Notes under the pieces: model-generated
Database searches by the model: none
Seen by the model: the letters and a program-made list of their open reading frames with translations, nothing else
Told to the model about the DNA's origin: nothing
Shown: positions 36,071-47,283 of the stretch, piece by piece
Layout: each line of letters opens with the position of its first letter
Position numbering within the stretch: the stretch's first letter is position 1
Made by a program: the position numbers and the translations under genes
DNA from: an uncultured Flavobacteriales bacterium
Lineage (GTDB): Bacteria; Bacteroidota; Bacteroidia; Flavobacteriales_D; Parvicellaceae
Assembly: GCA_913030835.1 (NCBI GenBank)
Contig: CAJWDP010000009.1
Span: 29,241-93,240, forward strand
DNA length: 64,000 nt
Reading direction: 5' to 3'

Positions 36071-38092
36071 ATGAAAAAGATACTGATCTCATTGGCTTTT
36101 GTACTATTTGCTTTTCAGCTACTGGCTACTCATATTGCGGGTGGAAACATTGAAGTGAAATATGTTGGCACAAATCAATACCAGATAGTTGTCAAGGTTT
36201 ACAGGTCATGTGAGGCTTCATCTGCTGCTATGCCAACAACACTTACAGTGGGAATCTACAGACTGGATACCGATGTGCTATTATCAAGTCACACTTTGAG
36301 TTCTCCTGCTATTACAACCAACCTACCCTTTGGAGATAGTTGCTACACGCCAACCGGATTGTGTGTGGATCGCGGAATATTCACATCTGCTACTATCACC
36401 ATTCCTGATCATGCTGCGGGTTATTATATCCAGACCCAGCTTTATGCTCGAAACAATTCAATTACCAATATTCTCAACCCGGGAGATACGGGGATGTCTT
36501 TTTACACTGAAATGCCAGACCCTGCTTTAGGAATCAACAGTTCCCCTGAATTTGGACCTTATCCGGCCGATGCTTACTTGTGTGTTGGCTTTACAAAATA
36601 TTTTGATTTTGGCGTGACGGATCCTGACGGTGATTCCCTCTCCTATGAGCTTGTGGATCCTTTGGCGTGTGCAAGCGCAGCTTCCATGTCAAACGGAACT
36701 TATCCGAAACCTTATCCACCCATTACTTGGCGACTCATTTCAGGATCTACCTACAGTTTAGCAAATATTTGCGGGGGAGCACCTCCCATGGCTGTTGATC
36801 CGGTTACGGGAATCGTTAACGCTAGTCCTGCGAACATAGGGAAATATGCCTTTGCACTTAAAGTTCACGAGTGGCGTGGAGGAGTGAAAATAGGCGAAAC
36901 CACGTTGGATATTCAATATGAAGGCTTGAATTGTACTGTAGATTCACCACCTCTTTTTACTGCTTTAGAAGATACCATCACCGTAATCGTTGAAGATGAA
37001 ATCTGTTTCGATATTATGTCCTACGATGATGATGGATCAGACACGATCTATTTAACGCCGGTTTCCAGCGAATTCGATCTTATTGGAAATTTTGTAGCAC
37101 CTAATCCTGCTATAGGATCGCCCTCAGGTGATTACTATTATCTGGATTATATGGGTAATGATACGCTTTGGATCCCTCATTTTCTTGATATTGGTGCCGG
37201 CGTTTATGAGGGAATTGGCATGATACCGCTGCGTTATTGCTGGGAGCCACCGTGCGAAACGGTAGATTCGGTTTTTGGACTTGACTTAACTACTTATTCT
37301 TTGGGTTGCTCCGGTTCAGACACTACTGTGAAGCATGTGGAAATTGCTGTTATCAATATCGTTCCTCCAATTTTGCTATCTATACCGGATACTATGAACG
37401 TAACTTTCGACGACAGCATATGTTTCGAAGTTTACGCAAGAGACACCATCAATACCGAGGACACTCTTTTCATCGAACCAACCAGCACGCTATTCAATTT
37501 TGCTGGGAATTACATTGCTCCAATCAGCGCCGGTGGTGACAGTGCCTATTATCTAAATTTTATGGGGCAGGACACTATGTGGATGTACAACTATCTGTAC
37601 ACTACCAATCTTGCAGTAGGTGCAGTCCAGGATGTACCTCTAAAATATTGCTGGAAAGTAGGTTGCGGGGATGTCTTTATTGAAGATATTGACCTGCAGT
37701 TTATGGCCTATTCCACCAAATGCAATTCAGACACGACCTACAATGGTTCTGCCATACATATTGACCCTCCTCAAGGGTATGTCAATCCCGTAGCCAATGT
37801 TTTCACACCAAATGACGACGGAAAGAACGATTATTTTGAACTGGAAGGAATTGCGGATCCTTGTTATGACACTATTCAGATAGAAATATACAACAGATGG
37901 GGTATTCTCGTGTTTGAATCAAATGACCCTGAATTCAAATGGGACGGCAAGAATAAACGTGGACAAGAATGTGCAGAAGGTGTATTTTTCGTGCTCTTGA
38001 AAGGAACATATGGTTCGCAATATGATCCGGCTACCGGTTTAAGAATTCCAAACGTTGTTGATGATCAATTTCATTTATCTCTGTTCAGATAG
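36071..38092 (+). CDS. Secreted protein with T9SS type B (gliding-associated) C-terminal domain
   Basis: A 673-residue exported protein. Signal peptide [19 protein letters not shown]; then an N-terminal region beginning [14 protein letters not shown] typical of large Bacteroidota surface adhesin-like proteins, with a cadherin-like or PKD-like turn ([14 protein letters not shown], about 180-195) and two later repeats that start [20 protein letters not shown] and [19 protein letters not shown] (about 300-430 and 435-560). The end (about 576-673, [29 protein letters not shown]) is a type B sorting domain. Type B cargos are often anchored outside with a PorU-independent route. Its 3' end overlaps the convergent bshA gene by 18 bases. 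Confidence 0.9.
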   Translation: MKKILISLAFVLFAFQLLATHIAGGNIEVKYVGTNQYQIVVKVYRSCEASSAAMPTTLTVGIYRLDTDVLLSSHTLSSPAITTNLPFGDSCYTPTGLCVDRGIFTSATITIPDHAAGYYIQTQLYARNNSITNILNPGDTGMSFYTEMPDPALGINSSPEFGPYPADAYLCVGFTKYFDFGVTDPDGDSLSYELVDPLACASAASMSNGTYPKPYPPITWRLISGSTYSLANICGGAPPMAVDPVTGIVNASPANIGKYAFALKVHEWRGGVKIGETTLDIQYEGLNCTVDSPPLFTALEDTITVIVEDEICFDIMSYDDDGSDTIYLTPVSSEFDLIGNFVAPNPAIGSPSGDYYYLDYMGNDTLWIPHFLDIGAGVYEGIGMIPLRYCWEPPCETVDSVFGLDLTTYSLGCSGSDTTVKHVEIAVINIVPPILLSIPDTMNVTFDDSICFEVYARDTINTEDTLFIEPTSTLFNFAGNYIAPISAGGDSAYYLNFMGQDTMWMYNYLYTTNLAVGAVQDVPLKYCWKVGCGDVFIEDIDLQFMAYSTKCNSDTTYNGSAIHIDPPQGYVNPVANVFTPNDDGKNDYFELEGIADPCYDTIQIEIYNRWGILVFESNDPEFKWDGKNKRGQECAEGVFFVLLKGTYGSQYDPATGLRIPNVVDDQFHLSLFR

Positions 38093-39196
38093 TAAAGATT
38101 CATAAACTTCCAGGTATTTAGGAAGAACACTTTGGAGGTCAAATTCCTGAGACTTTCTCAATGCTCCTTCTTTGAACTTTTCGTTATTGTTTAAAACAGT
38201 GATTCCGTTTTTTACGATTCCATCAATATTTCCTACTTCGTGAAGAAGGCCCGAAACACCGTCTTCCACTACCTCCGGAATTCCACCTGTTTTTGACGCA
38301 ACCACAGGAGTACCGGAAGCCATAGCTTCCAGAGCAGCTAAACCAAAACTTTCCGTTTCGGATGGCAGCATAAAAAGATCAGAAATCTGTAATACATCCT
38401 GAGGGTACTTGATATTTCCAAGGAAGTGGATACTCTCACACGTATTCAGCTCTCTGCATAGTTCTTCTACATTGTTCCTTTCCGGTCCATCACCTATCAA
38501 AAGCAAAACCGATGGAATTTCTTTATTTATTTCATCGAATGCGTAAACCAAGTCAGGAATTCGCTTGACCTTTCTAAAATTCGAAATGTGGGTGATAATC
38601 TTCTCTCCATTTGGGGCGTATTTCGTCTTTACTGCGAGGTTCGGATTTTTCAAGTAGTTTTTTAGATGGATGAAATTGGGTATGACGTTTATGGATTTTT
38701 CTACTTCAAAATAGGTTAAGGTGTCTTCCTTTAAACTTTCAGAAACTGCTGTAATTACGTCTGAATTATTGATTGCGAACTCAATAACCGGCTGAAATGA
38801 AGAATCCTTACCAACCAATGTAATATCAGTGCCATGCAGCGTAGTAATTAACGGAATTTGAATTCCTTGTTCTGCGAGTATCTGTTTTGCCATATAAGCT
38901 GCCGACGCATGTGGAACAGCGTAATGTGCATGCAATAGATCTAAATTCTCGTATTTCACAACGTTTACCAGCTTGCTCGTTAGCACCAGCTCGTATGGGG
39001 TATAGGTAAATAATGGATAATCGGATACTCGAACTTCGTGATAATGAATGTTCTTTTTGAATCCACCCAGCTTAACCGGTTGACTGTACGTGATGAAATG
39101 CACTTCATGACCAATTCTTGCCAATTCTTTTCCCAGTTCCGTTGCAACAATTCCACTCCCACCGTAGGTCGGGTACAAAACAATACCAATTCTCAT
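38075..39196 (-). CDS. bshA: N-acetyl-alpha-D-glucosaminyl L-malate synthase (BshA)
   Basis: First step in bacillithiol synthesis: UDP-GlcNAc plus L-malate to GlcNAc-malate. A 373-residue GT4 glycosyltransferase with the [15 protein letters not shown] opening (the UDP site), HAHYAVPHA (His/Ala loop), [16 protein letters not shown] at the C-terminal nucleotide pocket. No BshB or BshC is in the window. The gene overlaps the nagZ stop by four bases (ATGA), so nagZ and bshA are one transcript despite unrelated pathways. Other GT4 enzymes are the alternative, but the start and the length fit BshA well. Confidence 0.92.
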   Translation of the reverse strand: MRIGIVLYPTYGGSGIVATELGKELARIGHEVHFITYSQPVKLGGFKKNIHYHEVRVSDYPLFTYTPYELVLTSKLVNVVKYENLDLLHAHYAVPHASAAYMAKQILAEQGIQIPLITTLHGTDITLVGKDSSFQPVIEFAINNSDVITAVSESLKEDTLTYFEVEKSINVIPNFIHLKNYLKNPNLAVKTKYAPNGEKIITHISNFRKVKRIPDLVYAFDEINKEIPSVLLLIGDGPERNNVEELCRELNTCESIHFLGNIKYPQDVLQISDLFMLPSETESFGLAALEAMASGTPVVASKTGGIPEVVEDGVSGLLHEVGNIDGIVKNGITVLNNNEKFKEGALRKSQEFDLQSVLPKYLEVYESLLSEQR

Positions 39197-42153
39197 AGAT
39201 CCAACTTCGATTCGTTAGCCGAATTTACAGCATTATACAACATGCGCTGTATCTTAGTTCTGACACTTAAGGAAATAATCTTCCGATTGCCAGCATCTGG
39301 ATAGACCCTATTGGATAGAAAAACATAGACTAAATTATTTTCAGGATCTGCCCACGTTAACGTTCCTGTAAAACCAGAGTGACCGAAGCTAGCGTCAGAT
39401 GCGCATTTGCTACATGTTGGTCCACTACCCCCTTCCCGCACCGGTTTATCAAAAGCAATTCCTCTTCTATTACCGTTATCAAGAAACGGAGAAGACGTGT
39501 ATTTGCGAACAATGGAATCAGACAAGTATCTCCGTCCTCCATACGTTCCATAATTACACAACATCTGCATCATTACTCCCAGGTCATTCGCATTGGCAAA
39601 CAACCCTGCATGTCCTTGCACGCCACCAAACATAGCCGAGCCCTGATCATGAACAAAGCCATGTATCAACTGGTGTCTAAAATAGGTGTCATTCTCTGTG
39701 GGCACTATACTTTCTACATCAACCATTTTTCTAGGCAGATAACCTATCCTATTCAAACCAAGCGGACTGTAAAAACAGCTATCCAAGTACTTATTCTGGC
39801 TGAAGCTGGTTTGTTTTTGGATTATTTTGTTTACGAAGTAATAGCCCAAATCGGAATACTTGTACTTCTTCCTTGATCCAACGGAGGTGCCGATAATTCT
39901 TTCAAAAATGGTGTCCTGATAACTTGGGTCCAACCATAATCCTTTTGCAACTTGAACCGTGTTGTATTCTGTCTTGTGCGGACTATACAGCTTAAAGCTG
40001 GGTTGACCTTTATGGAGGGTTTTGACGTAAAATGGTATCCACGATACAAATCCAGCCTGATGCGCTAACATGTCTTTTAAGCAAACTGAATCATAATCCG
40101 TAGAATCTGTTAGCTCAGGTAGATAATGTCCCAATGTCTTTTCAATATCAAACAAACCTTCATCTTCCATTTTCATTAATGCCGTGGCAGACGAAGCAAT
40201 CTTTGTAATAGATGCAATATCATAGACGTCATCCAAACTCACTTTTTTGTCGCCTTCGTACGTATGCTTTCCAAATGCGCGATGATAAAACACTTTCCCC
40301 TCTTTTATCGCCATGATCTGACAACCAGGAAAAACCCCTTGGTCAATAGCATCTTGGACGGTGCTGTCGATCGAAAACAACTGACTGGACTGGATACCCA
40401 AATCCTCAGGCATCGTATATTTCAAGCGCGTTGCAGTGTTCCATGTAATACCCGTCCCAGCAGGGTATTGATCATTTAACGAAACAGGAAGCTTCCCTTT
40501 GGCCGGAATTCCATTGAACAGTAATTGGGAAGCGAGGTCCAACGCTTGATCTTCTTCTTCATAGCAAACTACAATTCCCTTCAAATCAACCATAGAATCG
40601 AGCGCCGCCAGCGCATAAGGATTTCCAAAATGAACCAAGACTGTCGGTCTGAGTATTGCCAATTCCTGAATCATTTTCAACGCACTTGGTGTCAGACCAT
40701 AATTTGTTCTTACTCGCTGGCTAAGATCATGAGTGGAAACCACAATAACGTCATGTGAAGCAATAGATTCCATATGATCCAATACCTGCGTATGGTTTCC
40801 ATCCTTATCAAAAGAAAGCGTATTCATGTTGCAATACCTGTTCATGCCATTGCTAAACGGGTTGCTCTCCGTCGAACCAATCGAAATGCTTAGAATCTTC
40901 TTTTTATTCAATGAGTCCATGGGCAAAATGCTGTTCTCGTTCTTGATTACAGTAAGAGCCTGCTCGTATATTCTCCTTTTCACCAACTGTGATTCAATGT
41001 TATTCAAATCCTTATATAAATCGACTTTATCAATCTTGCTGAAACTAGAAGCTCCATACTCCTTTTTGTATCGAAGGATTTTCCGAACCCGTTTGTTTAT
41101 TTCCTTGACTGAAATTTGTTTGCTCTTGATCGCAGCCTTGATTTTTTTAATCGCCAACGGGACATCTTGAGAAAACAGCAAAACATCATTGCCCGCAAGA
41201 AGCGCCTTGACATCGACCTCTCCCGGCTCGTAAAAAGCACTTACCCCCTTCATATTTAAGGCATCAGTAAAGACCAGGCCCTCAAAACCCATCTCATTTT
41301 TCAGCAGACCCTGAACCACATTTTCAGACAACGTAGTGGCTACATTCTTGCGATTTTCAATACTCGGAACGTGAAGATGCGCAACCATTACACTACCCAG
41401 TCCAATTTGAAATGCCTGACCAAACGGGTACAATTCTAAAGTATCCAACCTTGACCGGTCATGAGAAACAATAGGGAGCGCCTTGTGCGAGTCTTTATCG
41501 GTATCTCCATGACCCGGGAAATGTTTCCCATTGGCGAGTACACCGTTGTTCTGAAGGCCATGGATGTACTGGATTCCTTTTCTAGTGACATTTTCACGAT
41601 TCTCACCGAAAGAGCGATAATTAATCACTGGATTGTTGGGGTTATTATTAACGTCAAGTACCGGTGCGAAATTCACGTGAACGCCAATACGTTTGCAATG
41701 ACCTGCAATTTGTTTTCCCAATTGATAGACCAATGTATCCGTTTGCATTGCACCCATTGTCATTTGTTTTGGAAATTTAAACGTGGAATCCAGTCGCATA
41801 TTAAGGCCCCATTCCGCATCAATACCAATTAATAGCGGAATTTTACTTTTAGACTGGTATCGGTTGGTTAAATCAATCTGCCTACCAGGACCTCCTTGAA
41901 AAAATATCAATCCACCAATGTGGTATTTTTCAATCAGCAGTTGAATATGATCCTCATGCGCCTGATCCCGATTAGAATAGGCAGCGACCATAAACAGCTG
42001 CCCAATCTTTTCATCCAAAGACATTTTTTTAATAACACTGTCTGCCCAGGATTTGGCGAGATCTTCCTCAGAATTATTGCCTGTAACAATCGGACTAACC
42101 GCCTGCACCGCAAGTAAAAAACATACCAAAACAAATCCAATTACGTACTTCAT
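39193..42153 (-). CDS. nagZ: GH3 beta-N-acetylglucosaminidase fused to beta-lactamase-type domain
   Basis: A 986-residue two-enzyme fusion for cell-wall recycling. The ATG at 42153 gives a signal peptide ([20 protein letters not shown]); an ATG 21 codons upstream adds no recognisable sequence. GH3 part (about 25-560): KHFPGHGDT with the His/Asp general acid, DSHKALP, and [10 protein letters not shown] with the nucleophile Asp. Serine beta-lactamase/DD-peptidase-like part (about 610-980): SITK (SxxK), YSDLG (YxN-like, Asn replaced by Asp) and HSGFTG (KTG-like). With murQ in the same window it forms a muropeptide recycling set. The combination is common in Bacteroidota; the activity of the second domain is unproven. 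Confidence 0.92.
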   Translation of the reverse strand: MKYVIGFVLVCFLLAVQAVSPIVTGNNSEEDLAKSWADSVIKKMSLDEKIGQLFMVAAYSNRDQAHEDHIQLLIEKYHIGGLIFFQGGPGRQIDLTNRYQSKSKIPLLIGIDAEWGLNMRLDSTFKFPKQMTMGAMQTDTLVYQLGKQIAGHCKRIGVHVNFAPVLDVNNNPNNPVINYRSFGENRENVTRKGIQYIHGLQNNGVLANGKHFPGHGDTDKDSHKALPIVSHDRSRLDTLELYPFGQAFQIGLGSVMVAHLHVPSIENRKNVATTLSENVVQGLLKNEMGFEGLVFTDALNMKGVSAFYEPGEVDVKALLAGNDVLLFSQDVPLAIKKIKAAIKSKQISVKEINKRVRKILRYKKEYGASSFSKIDKVDLYKDLNNIESQLVKRRIYEQALTVIKNENSILPMDSLNKKKILSISIGSTESNPFSNGMNRYCNMNTLSFDKDGNHTQVLDHMESIASHDVIVVSTHDLSQRVRTNYGLTPSALKMIQELAILRPTVLVHFGNPYALAALDSMVDLKGIVVCYEEEDQALDLASQLLFNGIPAKGKLPVSLNDQYPAGTGITWNTATRLKYTMPEDLGIQSSQLFSIDSTVQDAIDQGVFPGCQIMAIKEGKVFYHRAFGKHTYEGDKKVSLDDVYDIASITKIASSATALMKMEDEGLFDIEKTLGHYLPELTDSTDYDSVCLKDMLAHQAGFVSWIPFYVKTLHKGQPSFKLYSPHKTEYNTVQVAKGLWLDPSYQDTIFERIIGTSVGSRKKYKYSDLGYYFVNKIIQKQTSFSQNKYLDSCFYSPLGLNRIGYLPRKMVDVESIVPTENDTYFRHQLIHGFVHDQGSAMFGGVQGHAGLFANANDLGVMMQMLCNYGTYGGRRYLSDSIVRKYTSSPFLDNGNRRGIAFDKPVREGGSGPTCSKCASDASFGHSGFTGTLTWADPENNLVYVFLSNRVYPDAGNRKIISLSVRTKIQRMLYNAVNSANESKLDL

Positions 42154-42318
42154 ACCCAAGCTATAGTTGTTTAAAAATACCCCAATACGAGAAGTTATTT
42201 TTGAGTTTTCTATCATCTTATCCTAAAGTCATTGTGAATAGTTGGCGTATTTTTATTATCTGTCAATAACTATGCCTACAATATTTCAATCTGGCACACG
42301 GTTATATTCATAGATTCT

Positions 42319-42326
42319 TAAATTTG
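42319..42326 (+). promoter_or_regulatory. -7 promoter element of the mutL operon
   Basis: TAAATTTG, an exact match, ending four bases before the ATG at 42331; likely a leaderless or near-leaderless first gene. No clear -33 element. Confidence 0.45.
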
Positions 42327-42330
42327 TAGT

Positions 42331-42666
42331 ATGATTCTTAAAGAAGGCATCGGATTATTTAAAGTCAGAAAACCAAGGTCTTTCAATCTTGTTACACGCT
42401 ATTACGACGCTGACAAAGAACGCCTTATGCGAAGAGTCAAAGAAATAGAACAAGAAAAAGGTAAGCTGGCCGGAGATCGAGTTCAAAGAGAAATGAACTT
42501 CAGGACGAAAACCGATATCAAATGGAAAAAGAACTATGTTGCAAAAGCAAGAATGAAAAGCAACATTAGGTTACTAATCATTTTGGGAGCGTTGACTGCA
42601 GTATTCATCTATTTGTACAACAATATCGACGCCATATCCACTACTTTTGAAAATTTAGGCCGGTAA
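42331..42666 (+). CDS. Small membrane protein of unknown function
   Basis: A 111-residue protein with a basic, coiled N-terminal half (about 15-75, KPRSFNLVTRYYDADKERLMRRVKEIEQEK) and one hydrophobic segment near the end (about 80-96, RLLIILGALTAVFIYLY), leaving a short C-terminal tail. I recognise it as a small conserved Bacteroidota protein of unknown function. First gene in the mutL operon, three bases before mutL. Confidence 0.8.
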   Translation: MILKEGIGLFKVRKPRSFNLVTRYYDADKERLMRRVKEIEQEKGKLAGDRVQREMNFRTKTDIKWKKNYVAKARMKSNIRLLIILGALTAVFIYLYNNIDAISTTFENLGR

Positions 42667-42669
42667 TTT

Positions 42670-44487
42670 ATGCCAGATATCATTAAGCTACTTCCAGACA
42701 ACGTAGCCAATCAGATTGCTGCTGGCGAAGTCGTTCAAAGACCAGCATCTGTTCTTAAAGAGCTATTAGAAAACTCTATTGATGCAGGTGCGAGTTCTAT
42801 TCAGGTAATTCTCAAAGAAGCCGGAAGATCATTGATTCAGGTGATTGATGATGGTAAGGGAATGAGTGTAACTGATGCCAGACTTTGTTTTGAAAAACAT
42901 GCCACCTCTAAAATCAATTCTGTTGATGATCTGTTTTCTATCGAAACAAAAGGCTTCAGAGGTGAAGCGATGTCATCAATTGCCGCTGTGGCACAAGTTG
43001 AACTTAAATCTTGTCGACCGGAAGATGAAATTGGAACACACCTTATAATCGCAGGATCCGAAGTAAAATCACAAGAACCTATTTCTACGCCAATCGGGAC
43101 AAATGTCATAGTTAAAAATCTATTCTTCAATGTACCTGCAAGAAGGAATTTTTTAAAGTCCAACGCTGTAGAATTGAGACACCTGATCTCTGAATTCAAT
43201 CGTATTGCTCTTTCTCATCCTCATGTAGGTTTTGAAATGCACCACAACGAAAATGAAGTGTGCATTATGAAAAGTGAATCGCTTCGGCAACGCATTGTAT
43301 CCATAATGGGTAAGAATTACAATGAGAAACTGGTACCCATTGATGAGAACACGTCAATCATCGGTTTGAATGGTTTCATAGGAAAACCGGAAGCGGCGCG
43401 GAAGAAAAGAGGAGAGCAATTTTTCTTTGTCAACGATCGGTTTATAAAAAGTCCCTATTTGAATCATGCCGTAGCAAATGCATATGAAGAGCTGGTGTCT
43501 GCCGATCATCACCCCTCCTACTTCATTTATCTTACGGTAGACCCTTCGACAATTGACGTAAATATTCATCCAACCAAGACAGAGATAAAATTCGAAGATG
43601 AACGCGCTATATACGCAATTCTGCGATCAGCCGTCAAACAGTCTTTGGGAAAATACAACATTGCTCCAACTTTGGATTTCGAGCAAGAAACCAGCTTTAC
43701 GGTCAATCCTCTTCCAAAACACAAAACGGTTTCTGCACCTGCAATTAAAAATGATCCGAACTATAACCCGTTTGACCTTTCTTCTTCCCAATCTGACTTT
43801 ACTGCAAAAAAAGTCAGCAGCTCTGACATTTTGGCTCTTGAAGAAATGTATAAGCAAGCTGATTCTAAAAATCTGGAGGAAAATAAAGACTCTGGTAATC
43901 AGGAGGAATTGCTAGAAGTTGAAGAGGAAAGACTCCCCTATCAAATGCATCGAAAGTACATTATCAACCACATCAAATCAGGGATTATCGTGGTTGATCA
44001 GCAAAAAGCACACGAAAGGATCTTATTTGAAAAAATGATTCAGGCGATAGCCAATAACAAAATGGCTCGACAGCAAATGCTTTTTCCATTAACGATAGAA
44101 CTGAGCACGGAAGACACAACTCTATTACAATCTGTCAGTCCGGAGCTGAATGGAATGGGATTTGATATCTCTGAGTTTGGACAAGGATCCATAATTATTA
44201 ACGGAATACCATCTGTATTGAAAGAATCGAGTGTTCGAGATACAATTGAGCAAATACTCTGCAGCTTGAATGATGAGGAGCAAGCCAGTACGAGATTTGA
44301 AGAGAAATTGGCAAAAAGTATTTCCAAAGCTCAAAGTATCAAAAGCGGTCAATTGCTCAACGTGGAAGAAATGCAAAATTTGGTAGATGAATTATTTGCT
44401 TGCGAGCAACCTTTTTACACTGCCACCGGTAAACCAACAACCGTTACGATTTCTTTAGAGGAATTTGAAAAGAAATTTGATTCGTGA
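42670..44487 (+). CDS. mutL: DNA mismatch repair protein MutL
   Basis: Links mismatch recognition by MutS to repair. A 605-residue protein. GHKL ATPase (1-330): NQIAAGEVV, the catalytic Glu in KELLENSIDAGA, DDGKGM, and TKGFRGEA with the ATP lid. Linker about 330-420; C-terminal dimerisation part from about 420 with DQQKAHERILFE. That sequence stands where the endonuclease motif DQHA(x)2E(x)4E is expected, with DQQ replacing DQH and a one-residue insertion; the ending YTATGKPTTVTI corresponds to the CPHGRP area. Whether it nicks DNA is uncertain. The rhomboid gene starts on an ATGA overlap with its stop. Confidence 0.95.
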   Translation: MPDIIKLLPDNVANQIAAGEVVQRPASVLKELLENSIDAGASSIQVILKEAGRSLIQVIDDGKGMSVTDARLCFEKHATSKINSVDDLFSIETKGFRGEAMSSIAAVAQVELKSCRPEDEIGTHLIIAGSEVKSQEPISTPIGTNVIVKNLFFNVPARRNFLKSNAVELRHLISEFNRIALSHPHVGFEMHHNENEVCIMKSESLRQRIVSIMGKNYNEKLVPIDENTSIIGLNGFIGKPEAARKKRGEQFFFVNDRFIKSPYLNHAVANAYEELVSADHHPSYFIYLTVDPSTIDVNIHPTKTEIKFEDERAIYAILRSAVKQSLGKYNIAPTLDFEQETSFTVNPLPKHKTVSAPAIKNDPNYNPFDLSSSQSDFTAKKVSSSDILALEEMYKQADSKNLEENKDSGNQEELLEVEEERLPYQMHRKYIINHIKSGIIVVDQQKAHERILFEKMIQAIANNKMARQQMLFPLTIELSTEDTTLLQSVSPELNGMGFDISEFGQGSIIINGIPSVLKESSVRDTIEQILCSLNDEEQASTRFEEKLAKSISKAQSIKSGQLLNVEEMQNLVDELFACEQPFYTATGKPTTVTISLEEFEKKFDS

Positions 44488-45239
44488 TGCTTCAGAACTT
44501 ATTTCGAAATATGCCGCCGGTTGTAAAGAACCTACTCCTGATAAATGTAGTTCTTCTTTTGGCCAACTTTCTCTTTTTGAGCTGGGGTACTGATCTCAAT
44601 AAAATTTTAGGGGCATACTACTGGGGATCGGATCAATTTGAACCGTATCAGATCATCACTCACATGTTCATGCACGACAACAAAGGCTTCATGCATATTT
44701 TATTCAACATGTTTGCTTTGGTTATGTTTGGCGGACAAATTGAGCGGGTGTGGGGTCCAAAACGATTCTTGATCTATTATTTGATTTGCGGCTTAGGCTC
44801 CTATCTTTTGCATAATATGGTGAACGCAATTGAGATACACAACCTCCTTGCAAATCTCAGCGCAGATCAATCCGAGTTGTTTATGCGTGAAGGTTTTGAC
44901 CTGATCGAAGAAAATAAAATTTACACGCACATGCCGGAAAGCACCCAACTGGGCTTGTATTTCGCCTATAATATTCCGATGGTGGGAGCTTCTGGAGCAA
45001 TTTTCGGACTATTAGCTGCTTTTGCCTACTTGTTCCCGAACACAGAGCTTATGTTGTTGTTTCCTCCTATACCCATTAAAGCAAAGTGGTTTGTGTTAAT
45101 ATACGCAGGACTGGAAGTCTATCTTGGATTTAAAAATTCGGCCGGAGACAGCGTAGCGCATTTTGCCCATATTGGAGGCGCCCTATTTGGGCTGATCATG
45201 CTTCTAATCTGGCAAAGGAAAAGGAATAAGTTCTATTGA
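44484..45239 (+). CDS. Rhomboid family intramembrane serine protease (first)
   Basis: A 251-residue six-helix membrane protease that cuts transmembrane substrates. Active-site serine in GASGAIFG (about 171) and His in AHFAHIGG (about 227); the L1-loop-like motif GGQIERVWGPKRF is present. It overlaps the mutL stop by four bases and is followed three bases later by a second rhomboid. The pair in tandem, with the EEP gene next, is an arrangement I recall from other Bacteroidota. Confidence 0.93.
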   Translation: MMLQNLFRNMPPVVKNLLLINVVLLLANFLFLSWGTDLNKILGAYYWGSDQFEPYQIITHMFMHDNKGFMHILFNMFALVMFGGQIERVWGPKRFLIYYLICGLGSYLLHNMVNAIEIHNLLANLSADQSELFMREGFDLIEENKIYTHMPESTQLGLYFAYNIPMVGASGAIFGLLAAFAYLFPNTELMLLFPPIPIKAKWFVLIYAGLEVYLGFKNSAGDSVAHFAHIGGALFGLIMLLIWQRKRNKFY

Positions 45240-45242
45240 AAA

Positions 45243-46178
45243 ATGGCGTTTAATGATGACATAAAAAGGGTGTATCGAACCGGCGGAATCTCTGTCAAGT
45301 TCATCATGATTTTCGCTGCTGTGTTTGTATGCACACTCCTAATTACTTTCTTAGTTGGAAGTATAAACAGAGACGGAGCATCGATGCAGCAAAACCTCTA
45401 TTGGCTTTCCGGAACAGCCCATTTACCGAGTCTTATCACAAAACCATGGACGATAGTTACCAACTTATTTATTCATGGAGGAGCGGGGCACTTTCTAGGA
45501 AATATGATCGGAATTTATTTTTTCGGAAGGGTACTTTCTCAATTTGTTACAGATAAGGATTTTACCGCAACACTCGTATTGAGCGGTATTTTCGGATTTT
45601 TCATGTTTGTCATCATCTACAACTTACTCGGCTTCGCAGAAAATAGCAGCATAGTAGGTGCATCAGGTTGCGTAATGGGAATATTAGGTGCATCAGTAGG
45701 ATACGCTCCAATGATGCGATTCAATCTGATCATTGTTCAGCCACCCCTCATTCTGATCGCAGGATTATACATACTGTTTGACCTCTCGACAATCGCGAAC
45801 TTTGGTGGAAATTTTGGTGGTAGCATTGCTCATGTATCGGGACTTGCATTTGGCTATGCATCTGTAAAGCTTAGACAGAATGGAACAGACATTCTGGGAT
45901 GGTTCACCAAATTACTTGAAAGCATCGCCAGGATATTCACCGCTTCGAGGAATAAGTCACCGAAGATGAAAGTGAAATACAGCAAAAGAAACGTAGGCAA
46001 AAAAAAGAAAGCTACCTCCACTCAAGGAAAAACGAAAACCGACGCAGATTACAATGTAGAAAAAGCAGAACGGCAGGCAAAGATCGATGCCATCTTAGAC
46101 AAGATCAAAAGTTCTGGATATGAATCGCTTTCTAAGGTAGAAAAGGATTATCTGTTTAATGAAGGGAAAAGACTATAA
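45243..46178 (+). CDS. Rhomboid family protease (second) with C-terminal extension
   Basis: A 311-residue rhomboid protease: serine in VGASGCVMG (about 139), His in GGSIAHVSG (about 196), with the WTIVTNLFIHGGAGHFLGNMIG motif of this subgroup. Beyond the last helix it carries a basic cytoplasmic tail (about 235-311), with a Lys-rich linker (KRNVGKKKKA) and a DUF6576-like end (KIDAILDKIKSSGYESLSKVEKDYLF). The next gene begins inside its final 20 bases, so coupling is strong. Confidence 0.92.
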   Translation: MAFNDDIKRVYRTGGISVKFIMIFAAVFVCTLLITFLVGSINRDGASMQQNLYWLSGTAHLPSLITKPWTIVTNLFIHGGAGHFLGNMIGIYFFGRVLSQFVTDKDFTATLVLSGIFGFFMFVIIYNLLGFAENSSIVGASGCVMGILGASVGYAPMMRFNLIIVQPPLILIAGLYILFDLSTIANFGGNFGGSIAHVSGLAFGYASVKLRQNGTDILGWFTKLLESIARIFTASRNKSPKMKVKYSKRNVGKKKKATSTQGKTKTDADYNVEKAERQAKIDAILDKIKSSGYESLSKVEKDYLFNEGKRL

Positions 46179-47283
46179 ACCTTTATCCTGGTTTGGCAAA
46201 GTTGCATTGGTGGTCAACTGGTTTTTTGTTGCGGCGTTGCTTCTGGCCTACATGGCAACTTATATCGACCCTGTTTCATTTTCATATCTGCCCTTTTTCG
46301 GTCTTTTCTACCCCGTTTCATTATTCTCAAACCTATTTTTTGTCGTTTTCTGGCTATTGGGAAGAAGAAAGTACTTCCTGATTTCGTTCGTAGCGATCTT
46401 GATTGGGTTTTCCCACCTTAGCCATTTTGTACAATTTAGTTTCATTGGTCACGGGATTGAATCCAAAGAAAAAGAGCTCAATGTGATGAGTTATAATGTC
46501 CGATTATTTGATCTTTATAACTGGACGCAGAATAAATACACTCGCAATGAAATTTTTAAATTTCTCGAGGAAGAAGACCCTGATATCATCTGCTTTCAAG
46601 AGTTTTATCACCAACATCCTTCAAGACCTTGGAATTTTCCTACACGTGATACGTTAACAAAAATCTTACAAGCGAAATACTATGCTGAAGGCTACACTGT
46701 GAACGTAAGTCATTCACAATTTTTTGGGCTTGCCACATTCAGTAAATATCCAATTGTAAATAGCGAGCACTTGCGCTTTGAAAATGACCACAACAACAGT
46801 TTTTTATTTTCCGATATAAAGGTCGATGAGGATACCATTCGCGTGTACAACGCACATATTGGCTCTGCTCGTTTTTCGCAAGCGGATTATGGCGCAATCG
46901 GGACGGAAGGCAACTTTAAAACCTGGCCGCATCAGGAAACCAATGAAAACTCTCAAATAGTGGCCAGACTTGCCAACGCTTACGTGAAACGTTCAATCCA
47001 GACACAGCAGCTGCTCTCTCATTCAACGCAATCACCCTTTCCGGTTATTATCGGTGGAGATTTTAACGACACACCTGTATCCTATAACTACAACTGCCTC
47101 ACCCAGCACTATATCGATGCGTTTACCCAAAGTGCAAACGGCACAGGTGGCACATACTGCCCTATTCCCCTGCTTAGAATAGACTACATTTTGCACTCGG
47201 ATTTTTTCAACTCATTCGGATTTACCACCCATCAACAAAAGTTATCGGATCATAAAGCAATCAGTACAACCATAGAATTTTAG
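46159..47283 (+). CDS. Membrane-anchored endonuclease/exonuclease/phosphatase-family protein
   Basis: A 374-residue protein with three N-terminal membrane segments (about 13-33, 42-66, 73-95) and an EEP-fold phosphohydrolase (about 108-374). Catalytic marks: MSYNVRLFDL, the Glu in ICFQEF, GGDFND and SDHKAI. The substrate, nucleic acid or lipid, cannot be said, as EEP proteins include both. Its start is 20 bases inside the preceding rhomboid gene. It is the last gene of the operon and its stop overlaps that of the convergent SBP gene by four bases. Confidence 0.92.
   Translation: MKGKDYKPLSWFGKVALVVNWFFVAALLLAYMATYIDPVSFSYLPFFGLFYPVSLFSNLFFVVFWLLGRRKYFLISFVAILIGFSHLSHFVQFSFIGHGIESKEKELNVMSYNVRLFDLYNWTQNKYTRNEIFKFLEEEDPDIICFQEFYHQHPSRPWNFPTRDTLTKILQAKYYAEGYTVNVSHSQFFGLATFSKYPIVNSEHLRFENDHNNSFLFSDIKVDEDTIRVYNAHIGSARFSQADYGAIGTEGNFKTWPHQETNENSQIVARLANAYVKRSIQTQQLLSHSTQSPFPVIIGGDFNDTPVSYNYNCLTQHYIDAFTQSANGTGGTYCPIPLLRIDYILHSDFFNSFGFTTHQQKLSDHKAISTTIEF

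Noticed and set aside
39379..39876. 165-residue open frame on the plus strand
   Set aside because: It lies antisense within the serine-hydrolase part of nagZ, whose motifs are intact; codon pattern follows the minus-strand gene.
44040..44327. 95-residue open frame on the minus strand
   Set aside because: Antisense to the MutL dimerisation domain, which is well conserved; no independent evidence.
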